Part shown: positions 9,547-17,705 of the stretch, in pieces
How the letters are laid out: each line of letters starts with the position of its first letter
How positions within the stretch are numbered: position 1 is the first letter of the stretch
Origin: Bacteroidia bacterium
GTDB taxonomy: Bacteria; Bacteroidota; Bacteroidia; Flavobacteriales; Flavobacteriaceae
Assembly: GCA_030427585.1 (NCBI GenBank)
Contig: JAUIBW010000001.1
Coordinates: forward strand, 124,001 to 188,000
Direction: 5' to 3'
DNA length: 64,000 nt
Made by a program: the position numbers and the translations under genes
Notes under the pieces: generated by a model
Database searches by the model: none
Told to the model about the DNA's origin: nothing
What the model saw: the letters and a program-made list of their open reading frames with translations, nothing else

Positions 9547-10449
9547 ATGAAATTAAAACTTAATACAACACTTTGTCTTACTATACTATGTGTTTCGATT
9601 AGTTTAAGTCAGAAGAATATGGATAATCCAGAACTAAAAAAGCTTTACAAAGAGGATCAAGCAGATAGAAAGGCAGAAAAAGTAGATTGGAAACTAATTT
9701 CAGAAAAAGATAGTCTACGTAGAAAACGAGTATATGAACTGCTCAAAAGTGATAAAGTAAAAACCGCAAATGATTATTCTAATGCTGCCATGATTTTTCA
9801 GCATGGTAAAGATTCTATTGCTTTTGGAATGGCAGTGAAACTAATGAAAAAAGCAGTATCACTAGATGCTACCGCAAGCAAATGGTTACTTGCTGCTGCT
9901 ATTGATCGTGAACTTATGAGTCGCAATCAGCCACAGATCTATGGAACTCAATTTGTTAGAAAAGGAAAAGAAGATCCTTGGGAGTTGTATAACATAGATA
10001 CTACAAAAATATCTGATGAAGAAAGAATTGCTCATAAAGTAGAGACTCTTGCTCAACTCAAAGAACGAGTAAAGCTGTTAAACAAAAAACCAATCTCTGA
10101 AGTATTAGAAACAGAAATATCTATTGAAGAATTCATATCATTCTGTAGAAGAGAAAAAACACAAAAGGAAGAATCAAAATATAATCTTACCGAAATAGCA
10201 ATAAATAATTACGGGTACGAGCTTATGAAAAAGGATAAAAACAAAGAAGCTCTTGCTTTATTCAGACTAAATGTAGAGTTATATCCTAATGCATTTAACA
10301 CATATGATAGTTTAGGAGAATGTTTATTAAAACTTGATGAGACAGAAGAAGGATTATCGGCATACAGGAAATCGTTAACATTAAATCCTGATAATAAAAA
10401 TGCAGAAAAAATCATAAAAAGGTATCAAAATCCTGGTACTCAGTACTAG
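9547..10449 (+). CDS. Exported DUF6624/TPR protein
   Basis: 300-aa protein with a signal peptide (residues 1-21). The middle holds a DUF6624-like segment: DQADR near 37-41 and AAAIDRELM...QPQIYGTQF near 119-139. The C-terminal third has two TPR repeats (residues about 225-295; NKEALALFRLNVELYPN and TEEGLSAYRKSLTLNPD). The function of DUF6624 is not known to me. It lies just upstream of the graspetide locus on the same strand but has its own promoter and is followed by a 174-base gap, so it is probably not part of that operon. Confidence 0.75.
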   Translation: MKLKLNTTLCLTILCVSISLSQKNMDNPELKKLYKEDQADRKAEKVDWKLISEKDSLRRKRVYELLKSDKVKTANDYSNAAMIFQHGKDSIAFGMAVKLMKKAVSLDATASKWLLAAAIDRELMSRNQPQIYGTQFVRKGKEDPWELYNIDTTKISDEERIAHKVETLAQLKERVKLLNKKPISEVLETEISIEEFISFCRREKTQKEESKYNLTEIAINNYGYELMKKDKNKEALALFRLNVELYPNAFNTYDSLGECLLKLDETEEGLSAYRKSLTLNPDNKNAEKIIKRYQNPGTQY

Positions 10450-10521
10450 AAATAAGTTTCAAATTCATAACAGTAATATTATCATTTATTTCTTGTCAAA
10501 AACAGGAAACACTACCCCCTT

Positions 10522-10554
10522 TTTGCTTAAAAATAAAAATATAGAAAATATTTG
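10522..10554 (+). promoter_or_regulatory. Possible promoter of the graspetide operon
   Basis: TTTG (10522-10525), 21 bases, then AATATTTG (10547-10554), one mismatch to TAnnTTTG. It would give a leader of about 60 bases before the precursor ATG at 10624. Assignment by eye. Confidence 0.4.
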
Positions 10555-10623
10555 TCGCGCAACAGATGGGCGGAATCCGAAAAGCCTTAATAGAGTAGGT
10601 ACATCAATTTAAATATTTACACA

Positions 10624-10788
10624 ATGAAAAAGTTTCAAAAAATTTCGGAAACAAAATTCAATCAAATTCCTGAAGATCAATTATCTAGCATTACTGGTGG
10701 AAGACTAGCAATTACACTTTGCGATATCCGTGACACTGAGTACACTGATGGGTCTCAAAGAATGGATGCTGAAGTAGACCAAGAGTAA
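10624..10788 (+). CDS. Graspetide precursor peptide (grasp-with-spasm type)
   Basis: 54-aa precursor. Leader MKKFQKISETKFNQIPEDQL plus SSITGG ends in Gly-Gly at residues 25-26. The 28-residue core is rich in Ser/Thr and Asp/Glu: LCDIRDTEYTDGS, then DAEVDQE. ATP-grasp ligases of the microviridin class join such Ser/Thr (or Lys) side chains to Asp/Glu by ester or amide bonds. A second copy at 10904 keeps LC(D/N)IRD, DGS and DAE(V/I)D.E, which points to these as ring-forming residues. It directly precedes the ligase, SPASM and C39 exporter genes. Too short for usual gene calling. Confidence 0.85.
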   Translation: MKKFQKISETKFNQIPEDQLSSITGGRLAITLCDIRDTEYTDGSQRMDAEVDQE

Positions 10789-10811
10789 TTCTGGCTATAC
10801 AGTTAAGTCAT

Positions 10812-10853
10812 ATACAGCTGACACAAACACATTATTGTGTTGGCTGTATATTT
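10812..10853 (+). terminator. Hairpin after the first graspetide precursor
   Basis: Arms ATACAGCTGACACAA (10812-10826) and TTGTGTTGGCTGTAT (10835-10849) pair at 13 of 15 positions, followed by ATTTTC. It may be a partial terminator or an mRNA-stabilising end that raises precursor over enzyme levels. Confidence 0.5.
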
Positions 10854-10903
10854 TCAAAAGATCTAATTTTTATTCTAACCACTTATAATTAAAAGTAGCC
10901 ACT

Positions 10904-11067
10904 ATGAAAAAATTTCATAAAATAAACATAGAAAATTTAACCCAATACCTCAAGAGAAGTTGAGAAGTATAACTGGAGGAAGTAAAGAAATAGAACTCTG
11001 TAATATTAGAGATAGTGTACAGGGAGATGGTTCAACCGACATCGATGCTGAGATAGATAGCGAATAA
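10904..11067 (+). pseudogene. Second graspetide precursor, frameshifted
   Basis: It starts MKKFHKINIEN in frame with the ATG at 10904, then meets TGA after 19 codons. One base would restore FNPIPQEKLRSITGG and a core KEIELCNIRDS...DGSTDIDAEIDSE ending at the TAA at 11067. The stretch is 164 bases, exactly one less than the 165-base intact paralog at 10624. The missing base falls in the A-run at 10932-10935 (GAAAA before TTTAAC). No ATG occurs in the core frame after its last upstream stop (10918-10920). It could be a true pseudogene, a homopolymer sequencing error, or a slippery site. Confidence 0.75.
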
Positions 11068-11141
11068 TGTTCAAGAAGAAGATTACAACTATCCTATACA
11101 TAGTGAATTAAAAAATCTAATTACCAAAATATTACAGAATA

Positions 11142-12128
11142 ATGATACTAATAGTAAGTCAACATGCAGGAGAGCACTCTACCGAAGAAGTAATTGATTG
11201 GTTGGATCATAAAAAAGCAGATTACTTCAGATTGAACGGAAATGATCTGATAGAACATTGTAATTTCAAAATTGATGTTACAAACAATGAAGCTACACTT
11301 AGTTTTCCTGAAAGAGAAATTGAACTCTCCAGGGTTAAAGCCTTTTGGTATAGAAGATGGTTATCCGGAGCATATCATTACTCAAAATATGAGGAACTCA
11401 TGGATACACCATTTAATAAAATGAGGTTTTCACAAAAACTGAATAGTGAGTTGCTTAAAATCAAAGAATATTTAAGGTCATCCCAAAAAGAGAAACCTTG
11501 GCTATCCAACATGGAAAAAGTAAAGGTTAATAAACTTGATGTACTTCAAAAAGCGAAAAAATACGGCATATCTATTCCTGAAACAATAATAACCAATAGT
11601 AAGGAAGAAGTCATTAAATTTAAAAACGAACATGGGTCAATAATCGTAAAAGCTATTAGTGAAGCCATGATGTTATCCAAAAATGGAACATCGTATTCTG
11701 CATATACTGCAATATTAACCGATAAAATTATCGAATCCTTACCTGATAAATTTTATGCATCATTACTTCAAAATACGGTTGATAAAGAATATGAACTCAG
11801 AATCTTTTATCTGGAAGGTGATTTTTACGGAATGGCTATTTTTTCTCAAAATGATGATCAGACTTCGGTAGATTTCAGACAGTATAACCATCAAAAACCT
11901 AATAGACGAGTTCCTTATAAATTACCAAAATCGATAGAAGACAAATTAACTCTATTAATGAAAGATCTTGATCTTAATACGGGCTCTATCGATTTAATAA
12001 AAACAAAATCAGGAGATTATGTCTTTTTAGAAATTAATCCTGTAGGGCAATTCGGAATGACCTCGGGTCCTTGCAATTATTATCTTGAAGAAAAGGTAGC
12101 TGATTTTCTAATTGAAAAAAGCACATAA
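11142..12128 (+). CDS. gwsG: ATP-grasp graspetide ligase (grasp-with-spasm)
   Basis: 328-aa ATP-grasp enzyme of the microviridin-ligase family, expected to form ester or amide cross-links in the neighbouring precursor using ATP. The N-terminus (residues 1-100, ILIVSQHAGEHSTEEV and AFWYRRW) is the pre-grasp domain. The ATP-grasp fold follows, with VNKLDVLQKA, the lysine strand IIVKAIS, YELRIFYLEG and the C-terminal Mg-ATP motif FLEINPVGQFGM near residues 297-308. It lies 74 bases after the second precursor and upstream of the SPASM and exporter genes. Assignment to the GwsG group rests on its pairing with a SPASM protein. Confidence 0.9.
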   Translation: MILIVSQHAGEHSTEEVIDWLDHKKADYFRLNGNDLIEHCNFKIDVTNNEATLSFPEREIELSRVKAFWYRRWLSGAYHYSKYEELMDTPFNKMRFSQKLNSELLKIKEYLRSSQKEKPWLSNMEKVKVNKLDVLQKAKKYGISIPETIITNSKEEVIKFKNEHGSIIVKAISEAMMLSKNGTSYSAYTAILTDKIIESLPDKFYASLLQNTVDKEYELRIFYLEGDFYGMAIFSQNDDQTSVDFRQYNHQKPNRRVPYKLPKSIEDKLTLLMKDLDLNTGSIDLIKTKSGDYVFLEINPVGQFGMTSGPCNYYLEEKVADFLIEKST

Positions 12129-12191
12129 TTCTTCCCTTATAATCAGGCTTATTTCAGAACATCTGATCTAAATAATAAAAAAAATGAACAC

Positions 12192-12401
12192 ATGAAACAT
12201 CAAAGTAAAACATCTGACAAAAAGATATTGATAGACGATTTTAATGACAAGCAAAAAGAATTATTACCGCTTTCACTTTGGGTCATGAACGAAGCTGAGA
12301 AAAAATTACCGCACAATTCAGAGAGTTCAGATTTTTATCGATCAGATTCGTCCTACACCATATATTTTCATAAATCTATATCCAGAACTTTAATTTACTA
12401 A
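12192..12401 (+). CDS. Small protein of unknown function in graspetide locus
   Basis: 69-aa ORF between the ligase (63 bases upstream) and the SPASM gene (3 bases downstream). It is mixed-charge and soluble, without signal peptide, GG cleavage site or Cys. Visible segments are DDFNDKQKELLPLSLWVMNEAEKKLPH and a Ser-rich stretch SESSDFYRSDSSYT. The tight spacing to the next gene argues that it is translated. I do not recognise the family. It could be a small accessory or leader-binding protein, or a decayed gene. Confidence 0.5.
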   Translation: MKHQSKTSDKKILIDDFNDKQKELLPLSLWVMNEAEKKLPHNSESSDFYRSDSSYTIYFHKSISRTLIY

Positions 12402-12404
12402 AAC

Positions 12405-13487
12405 ATGAAAAATCCAGACATTTTTTTTAAACTGTATGCTTCTTGTTTACCAGTATTAGGGGCTAATAGAAGTACTATCTGCGATGTAGAGAGAAATAAG
12501 TTACATTTTATCCCTAACATTTTATGTGAAATCTTAGTAGAGCATGCTACAAAATCAATTAAAGAAATTAAGCAATTTTATGATAATGAAGCAGATAATA
12601 TTATAGATGAATATTTTGATTTTTTAATCGACCATGAACTCATTTTCTTTACAGAAGAACCAGATTTATTTCCTCCTCTAGATCTTACTTGGAAATCACC
12701 ATCTATTATTACCAATGCTTTGATTGATGTAGACTCTACATCTGAACATGATTTTGCAAAAATATTTAAAGAACTCGATGAGTTTAACTGTAAAGCATTA
12801 GAGGTTAGGTTTTTTGAAGAAATTTCTATTTCTAAAGTAAATCAAATTTTAACAATCTGTAAACACGGAAGACTCAGTAGTATTGATTTATTATTAAAGT
12901 ATTCTGATGAAACTCAAAAACATGAATTAGAACAATTATGCAATACGTATAAAAAAGTAACCAGTATAACAATTCATACTGCACCAGAAAAAAATCAGTA
13001 TTCTTTTCAAACAGGGTCAATGGCTACCAATATATTGTTCACTACACAAAATATAAATTCGTCAAATCATTGCGGCATTGTTAGCACCCATTATTTTTCG
13101 ACAAATCGGGAATTCTTTTTAGAGTCACAAAAACATAATTCTTGTTTAAATCGAAAAATATCTATTGATATTCGAGGAGACATTAAGAACTGTCCATCAA
13201 TGCCAAAAAGTTATGGGAATATCAATAATACATCTCTAAGTGAAGCATTACAAAAAAATGGTTTCAAAAAATATTGGACTATCACCAAAGATCAAATAGA
13301 CATCTGCAAGGACTGTGAGTTCAGGCATGTTTGTACAGATTGCAGAGCCTATACCAATGATCCTAATAGTTTATTTTCAAAACCTTTGAAATGTGGATAT
13401 GACCCATATACAAATGAATGGAAAAATTGGAGTATAAATCCATTGAAGCATAAATCTATAGAAGAGCATAGTCTAGTTAACCTTTAA
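12405..13487 (+). CDS. gwsS: SPASM-domain peptide maturase (grasp-with-spasm)
   Basis: 360-aa protein with a C-terminal SPASM domain, the auxiliary iron-sulfur domain of peptide-modifying radical SAM enzymes. Visible cysteines are C223, C247, C263, then C301-x2-C304-x5-C310-x2-C313 and C330; they match the SPASM spacing. The N-terminal half should correspond to a radical SAM barrel, but I find no CxxxCxxC cluster motif; the only early cysteines are C14, C26 and C41. It may therefore be a SAM-independent partner or leader-recognition subunit of the ligase. Its place between ligase and exporter fixes it in the pathway. Confidence 0.85.
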   Translation: MKNPDIFFKLYASCLPVLGANRSTICDVERNKLHFIPNILCEILVEHATKSIKEIKQFYDNEADNIIDEYFDFLIDHELIFFTEEPDLFPPLDLTWKSPSIITNALIDVDSTSEHDFAKIFKELDEFNCKALEVRFFEEISISKVNQILTICKHGRLSSIDLLLKYSDETQKHELEQLCNTYKKVTSITIHTAPEKNQYSFQTGSMATNILFTTQNINSSNHCGIVSTHYFSTNREFFLESQKHNSCLNRKISIDIRGDIKNCPSMPKSYGNINNTSLSEALQKNGFKKYWTITKDQIDICKDCEFRHVCTDCRAYTNDPNSLFSKPLKCGYDPYTNEWKNWSINPLKHKSIEEHSLVNL

Positions 13488-13498
13488 ATCTAAACAAA

Positions 13499-15688
13499 TT
13501 GGTAAAGTTTCCACATTATAAACAGGGTGATTTTAAAGATTGCGGACCTACTTGTATTAAAATCGTAGCAAAATATTATGAAAAAAATATTGCTATACAA
13601 GTACTTAGAAAGTTAAGTGAAACCACAAGAACAGGGAGTAATCTTCTCTCTATTAGTCATGCGGCAGAAAAAGTTGGGTTCCGAAGTCTTGGAGTTAAAA
13701 TTTCGTTATTAGAAATTGTAGAAGCTCCATTACCTTGTATTCTACATTGGAACAGAAACCATTATGTTATTCTATATAAAATTAAAAACAACAAATACTA
13801 TATTTCTGATCCTGCACATGGATTATTAGTATATAACAAAGGTGAATTTTTAAAACATTGGATTGGTCCTAATGTTACCGAAAATACTCAAGAAGGCTTA
13901 GCACTATTGCTAGAGCCCACACCTAAACTATTTGATCAAAACTTTGATGAAGAACAGAAGAACATTGGATTTTCATTTATTTCTAAATATATATTACGAT
14001 ATAAAAAGTTTTTGGCGCAACTTATTTTTGGATTAATAGCAGGAAGTCTACTTCAACTTATTTTTCCTTTCCTTACTCAAAGTATAGTAGATGTAGGGAT
14101 TAAAAATCAAGACCTCAATTTTGTATACCTTATCCTTATCGCTCAGGTATTTTTATTTATTGGCAGAATAAGTATCGAATTAATAAGAAGCTGGATATTA
14201 CTTCACCTTAGTACACGTATTAATATATCATTGATATCTGATTTCTTTATCAAGTTAATGAGTTTGCCTATTTCCTTTTTTGACACCAAAATGACAGGAG
14301 ATATTCTACAACGTATCAACGATCATAGTCGTATTGAACGAATTCTTACTACTTCTTCATTAAATGTACTATTCTCTATGGTTAATTTATTGATATTTGG
14401 TGTTGTACTAGCATATTACAGCCTGAAAATAGTTGCTATTTTTCTTCTGGGAAGTATTCTATATTTTCTTTGGATCTTGATTTTTCTAAAAAAGAGAGCT
14501 GACCTAGATTACAAAAGGTTTTCTCAAGTAAGCCAGGAACAAAGTAAAGTAATTGAGCTAATAAACGGGATGCAGGAAATAAAACTGCATAATGCAGAGA
14601 AGCAAAAAAGATGGAGTTGGGAGTTTTTACAAGCTAGGCTATTTAAAATTTCTATAGATGGTCTAGCATTAGAACAATATCAAAATGTTGGATCAGGTTT
14701 TATAAATGAGCTTAAAAACATTCTCATTACTGTTTTCTCTGCACAACTGGTCATCATGGGTGATATAACACTGGGGATGATGCTTGCAATAACATATATA
14801 GTTGGTCAACTTAATTCTCCTATTTCACAACTTATTGGTTTTATAAGAGAATTACAGGATGCCAGAATATCTCTGGATAGATTAAGTGAAATTCATAGCA
14901 AAGATGACGAGGAACCTAGAGATGAACAAAAAATCAATTACACTTCTGAACATACAGATTTTTTAATTAAAGATGCAACTTTCAGATATATAGGAACCGA
15001 AAAACCTGTTTTAGAAAACTTAGATCTCAATATTCCTGCAAATAAAGTTACAGCAATAGTAGGTGTAAGTGGCAGTGGTAAAACTACTCTTGTAAAACTA
15101 CTACTAAAATTCTATGAATTAGAAGAAGGTGAAATTTATGCCGAAAATTATAATCTAAAAAACATATCGCAACAATTCTGGAGAGCCAACTGTGGAGTCG
15201 TAATGCAAGAAGGTTTTATTTTTAATGATACAATAGCTAATAACATAGCGATAGGAGAAGATTTTATAGATAAAAAGAAACTAGAGCATGCAGTAGACAT
15301 TGCTAATATTCAAGGTTTTATAGAATCTCTTCCTTTATCCTATAATACCAAAATCGGTTCGGAAGGCGTAGGGTTAAGTACTGGGCAAAAACAACGTTTA
15401 TTAATCGCAAGAGCCGTTTATAAAAACCCGAAAATCTTGTTTTTTGATGAAGCTACTAGTGCATTAGACGCTAATAACGAAAAAGTAATCATGGAAAATC
15501 TTAATCGTTTTTTCGAAAATAAAACGGTGGTTGTAGTAGCTCACAGGTTAAGTACCGTAAAAAATGCACACCAGATTGTAGTATTAGATAAAGGTAAAAT
15601 CGTAGAAAAAGGTAATCATCAAGAATTAATAGAACAACAAGGAAACTATTATAATCTTGTTAAAAATCAATTAGAATTAGGACAATAA
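13499..15688 (+). CDS. C39 peptidase-containing ABC exporter
   Basis: 729-aa peptide exporter that cuts leaders after Gly-Gly and pumps the mature peptide across the inner membrane. The peptidase domain (residues 1-140) shows Cys15 in DCGPTC, His88 in NRNHYV and Asp104 in SDPAHG. Six transmembrane helices span about 160-440, followed by the ATPase: GVSGSGKTT, signature LSTGQKQR, Walker B ILFFDEATSALD. The frame opens with TTG at 13499 (no ATG before HYKQGD), 11 bases after gwsS. It is the only GG-cutting exporter in this window and lies next to its HlyD partner. Confidence 0.92.
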   Translation: MVKFPHYKQGDFKDCGPTCIKIVAKYYEKNIAIQVLRKLSETTRTGSNLLSISHAAEKVGFRSLGVKISLLEIVEAPLPCILHWNRNHYVILYKIKNNKYYISDPAHGLLVYNKGEFLKHWIGPNVTENTQEGLALLLEPTPKLFDQNFDEEQKNIGFSFISKYILRYKKFLAQLIFGLIAGSLLQLIFPFLTQSIVDVGIKNQDLNFVYLILIAQVFLFIGRISIELIRSWILLHLSTRINISLISDFFIKLMSLPISFFDTKMTGDILQRINDHSRIERILTTSSLNVLFSMVNLLIFGVVLAYYSLKIVAIFLLGSILYFLWILIFLKKRADLDYKRFSQVSQEQSKVIELINGMQEIKLHNAEKQKRWSWEFLQARLFKISIDGLALEQYQNVGSGFINELKNILITVFSAQLVIMGDITLGMMLAITYIVGQLNSPISQLIGFIRELQDARISLDRLSEIHSKDDEEPRDEQKINYTSEHTDFLIKDATFRYIGTEKPVLENLDLNIPANKVTAIVGVSGSGKTTLVKLLLKFYELEEGEIYAENYNLKNISQQFWRANCGVVMQEGFIFNDTIANNIAIGEDFIDKKKLEHAVDIANIQGFIESLPLSYNTKIGSEGVGLSTGQKQRLLIARAVYKNPKILFFDEATSALDANNEKVIMENLNRFFENKTVVVVAHRLSTVKNAHQIVVLDKGKIVEKGNHQELIEQQGNYYNLVKNQLELGQ

Positions 15689-15689
15689 C

Positions 15690-17030
15690 ATGGCAAGAAA
15701 AATAGACGAAATAGAACTAAGAAGTGAAGAAGTTCAGGAAATACTATCTAGTGTGCCAAATTGGATGATTCGATGGGGTAGCTTAGTATTATTGCTATTA
15801 GTAATTATGCTATTAATCATGTCTTACATAATCAAGTATCCAGATATTGTTAGCTCTGAAAGTCTAATAACGACAGAAATTCCTCCGGAAAAAATATTTG
15901 CAAAAACGAATGAAAAAATAGAGGCTATATTAGTACATGATAATGATATTGTGCAAGAAAAAACTCCCTTGGCAATATTAAGGAGCAATGCCAATTATAA
16001 AGATATTTTTCTGTTAAAATCAATTATGGATACCATCAACCTAAGTAGTGATTTTTTTTATTTTCCTTTTGATAAACTTCCTATGCTATCCCTAGGCGAT
16101 ATTCATACAGATTTTATATTATTTGAAAATAATTATTCTAAATACATTCTAAACAAAAAACTTCAACCATTTAACAATGAGAAAATTGCAAACTATTTTT
16201 CTATGATAGCATTACAACAAAGATTAAGTAATACTATTACACAACAAAGACATAGTGAGGAAGAAATTACGCTTAAGAAAAAAGAGATGCATCGGCATCA
16301 AAAGTTATTTGATAAAGGAGTAATATCATTACAAGAATTTGAACGTAAAAAGTTAGAATTTCTACAAACAGAGCGTAATTACGAAACTATGAACATTTCG
16401 ATAACACAAATAGAACAAGCTATTAGTACACTAAGAAAGGATACAAAGAGGACCGAAATCAATAAAACAAAAGAAGAAATAACGCTTTTACAAAATGTAA
16501 TTCATTCATTTAATCAATTAAAAAAATCTATCAATAGTTGGGAATTAGTCTATGTGTTAAAATCAAATATCAAAGGTAGAGTAACCTTTTTAAACTATTG
16601 GAGTGCTTCTCAGACTGTATCTTCTGGTGACTTGATTTTCTCAATAATTCCTAGTGAAAACACAAAATTAATAGGAAAACTAAAAGCTCCTTCTCAAAAC
16701 TCTGGTAAAATAAAAAATGGTCAAAAAGTAAATATAAAATTAGAAAACTACCCACATAATGAATTCGGAATTATAGAAGGTACAATTAAAAAAATCTCAT
16801 TACTTCCAGATCCCGAAGGTTTTTATCTAATTGATGTTTCTCTACCTAATAAACTAATTACCAGTTACAGGAAAAAAATTGATTTTAAACAAGAAATGAA
16901 AGGCTCTGGGGAAATCATTACTGAGGATTTAAGATTAATAGAGCGCTTTTTCTATCAATTCAAAAAACTAGTAACACCTGATCGCTATACGTATACAGCA
17001 TCTGAAGATGATAAGGAGGATAAAGTGTAG
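15690..17030 (+). CDS. HlyD-family periplasmic adaptor
   Basis: 446-aa membrane-fusion protein that links an inner-membrane exporter to an outer-membrane channel. One transmembrane helix lies near residues 26-50, then a lipoyl/barrel half, a long coiled coil (about 165-285, HSEEEITLKKKEMHRHQ onward) and a beta-barrel end. It begins one base after the exporter stop, so the two are co-translated. No TolC-like outer-membrane channel is encoded nearby; one must be supplied elsewhere in the genome. It ends the graspetide operon; the next gene is convergent. Confidence 0.9.
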   Translation: MARKIDEIELRSEEVQEILSSVPNWMIRWGSLVLLLLVIMLLIMSYIIKYPDIVSSESLITTEIPPEKIFAKTNEKIEAILVHDNDIVQEKTPLAILRSNANYKDIFLLKSIMDTINLSSDFFYFPFDKLPMLSLGDIHTDFILFENNYSKYILNKKLQPFNNEKIANYFSMIALQQRLSNTITQQRHSEEEITLKKKEMHRHQKLFDKGVISLQEFERKKLEFLQTERNYETMNISITQIEQAISTLRKDTKRTEINKTKEEITLLQNVIHSFNQLKKSINSWELVYVLKSNIKGRVTFLNYWSASQTVSSGDLIFSIIPSENTKLIGKLKAPSQNSGKIKNGQKVNIKLENYPHNEFGIIEGTIKKISLLPDPEGFYLIDVSLPNKLITSYRKKIDFKQEMKGSGEIITEDLRLIERFFYQFKKLVTPDRYTYTASEDDKEDKV

Positions 17031-17073
17031 TATGAAATCAAGTATTTTTCGCAATGATTAAATTTAAAATATT

Positions 17074-17700
17074 TTATTTCTCCGAAATAAGAATAAAAAC
17101 TCCGATCCCGATAAAAACAATAATCTGAAGCCATTTTAGAACAACCCCAATTTTCGAATTCTTTTTTAAGTACTCTGCAATAGATCCAGCCAGAATCGCT
17201 ATCAAACCAAAAATAATAAACGAAACTACTATAAAAAGAAATCCAAGTATATAAAATTGTACTACATTACTTATGGTTTTGCTAAATAAGAATCCGGGGA
17301 AAAATGCTAAAAAGAATATCGATACTTTAGGATTTAAAACATTCATTATAAATCCCTGCTTAAATAATTGCCCGAGGCTTTTCTTAGGCATACTATTTTC
17401 TGAAAGGCTTACCGCTGCTTCACTTCTAAACACTTTGTACGCCAAGAAAAACAAATACAACGCTCCGAATAATTTAATGATAAAAAAAAGAATTTCACTC
17501 TGTTTAATGATTGCAGATACACCAAAAGCAACTAGTGTAGTATGAATCAAACACCCAGATAGCAAACCTGCTACAACAGCTAATCCATATTTTTTGCCAT
17601 TTACTACACTTTGCATTAGCACAAATATATTATCGGGCCCTGGTGAGATTGATAATGCCAATGTTGCCAGAACAAAGGTATACAGAGTTTCGTAGTTCAT
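17074..17700 (-). CDS. LysE-family amino-acid exporter
   Basis: 208-aa inner-membrane protein of the LysE/RhtB family, which exports amino acids or related metabolites. The family signature SPGPDNIFV is at residues 19-27. Six hydrophobic segments cover most of the chain, with the conserved NPKVSIFF near residues 123-130. The length matches the family (200-215). It follows pyrD by five bases, with a palindromic repeat right at the junction. The substrate is unknown. Confidence 0.88.
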   Translation of the reverse strand: MNYETLYTFVLATLALSISPGPDNIFVLMQSVVNGKKYGLAVVAGLLSGCLIHTTLVAFGVSAIIKQSEILFFIIKLFGALYLFFLAYKVFRSEAAVSLSENSMPKKSLGQLFKQGFIMNVLNPKVSIFFLAFFPGFLFSKTISNVVQFYILGFLFIVVSFIIFGLIAILAGSIAEYLKKNSKIGVVLKWLQIIVFIGIGVFILISEK

Positions 17701-17705
17701 ACCTC

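Noticed and set aside
10450-10612. Open stretch before the graspetide precursor ending NPKSLNRVGTSI
   Set aside because: No usable start codon and no recognised family; a lipoprotein-like SFISCQKQ in another frame is also too short to support.
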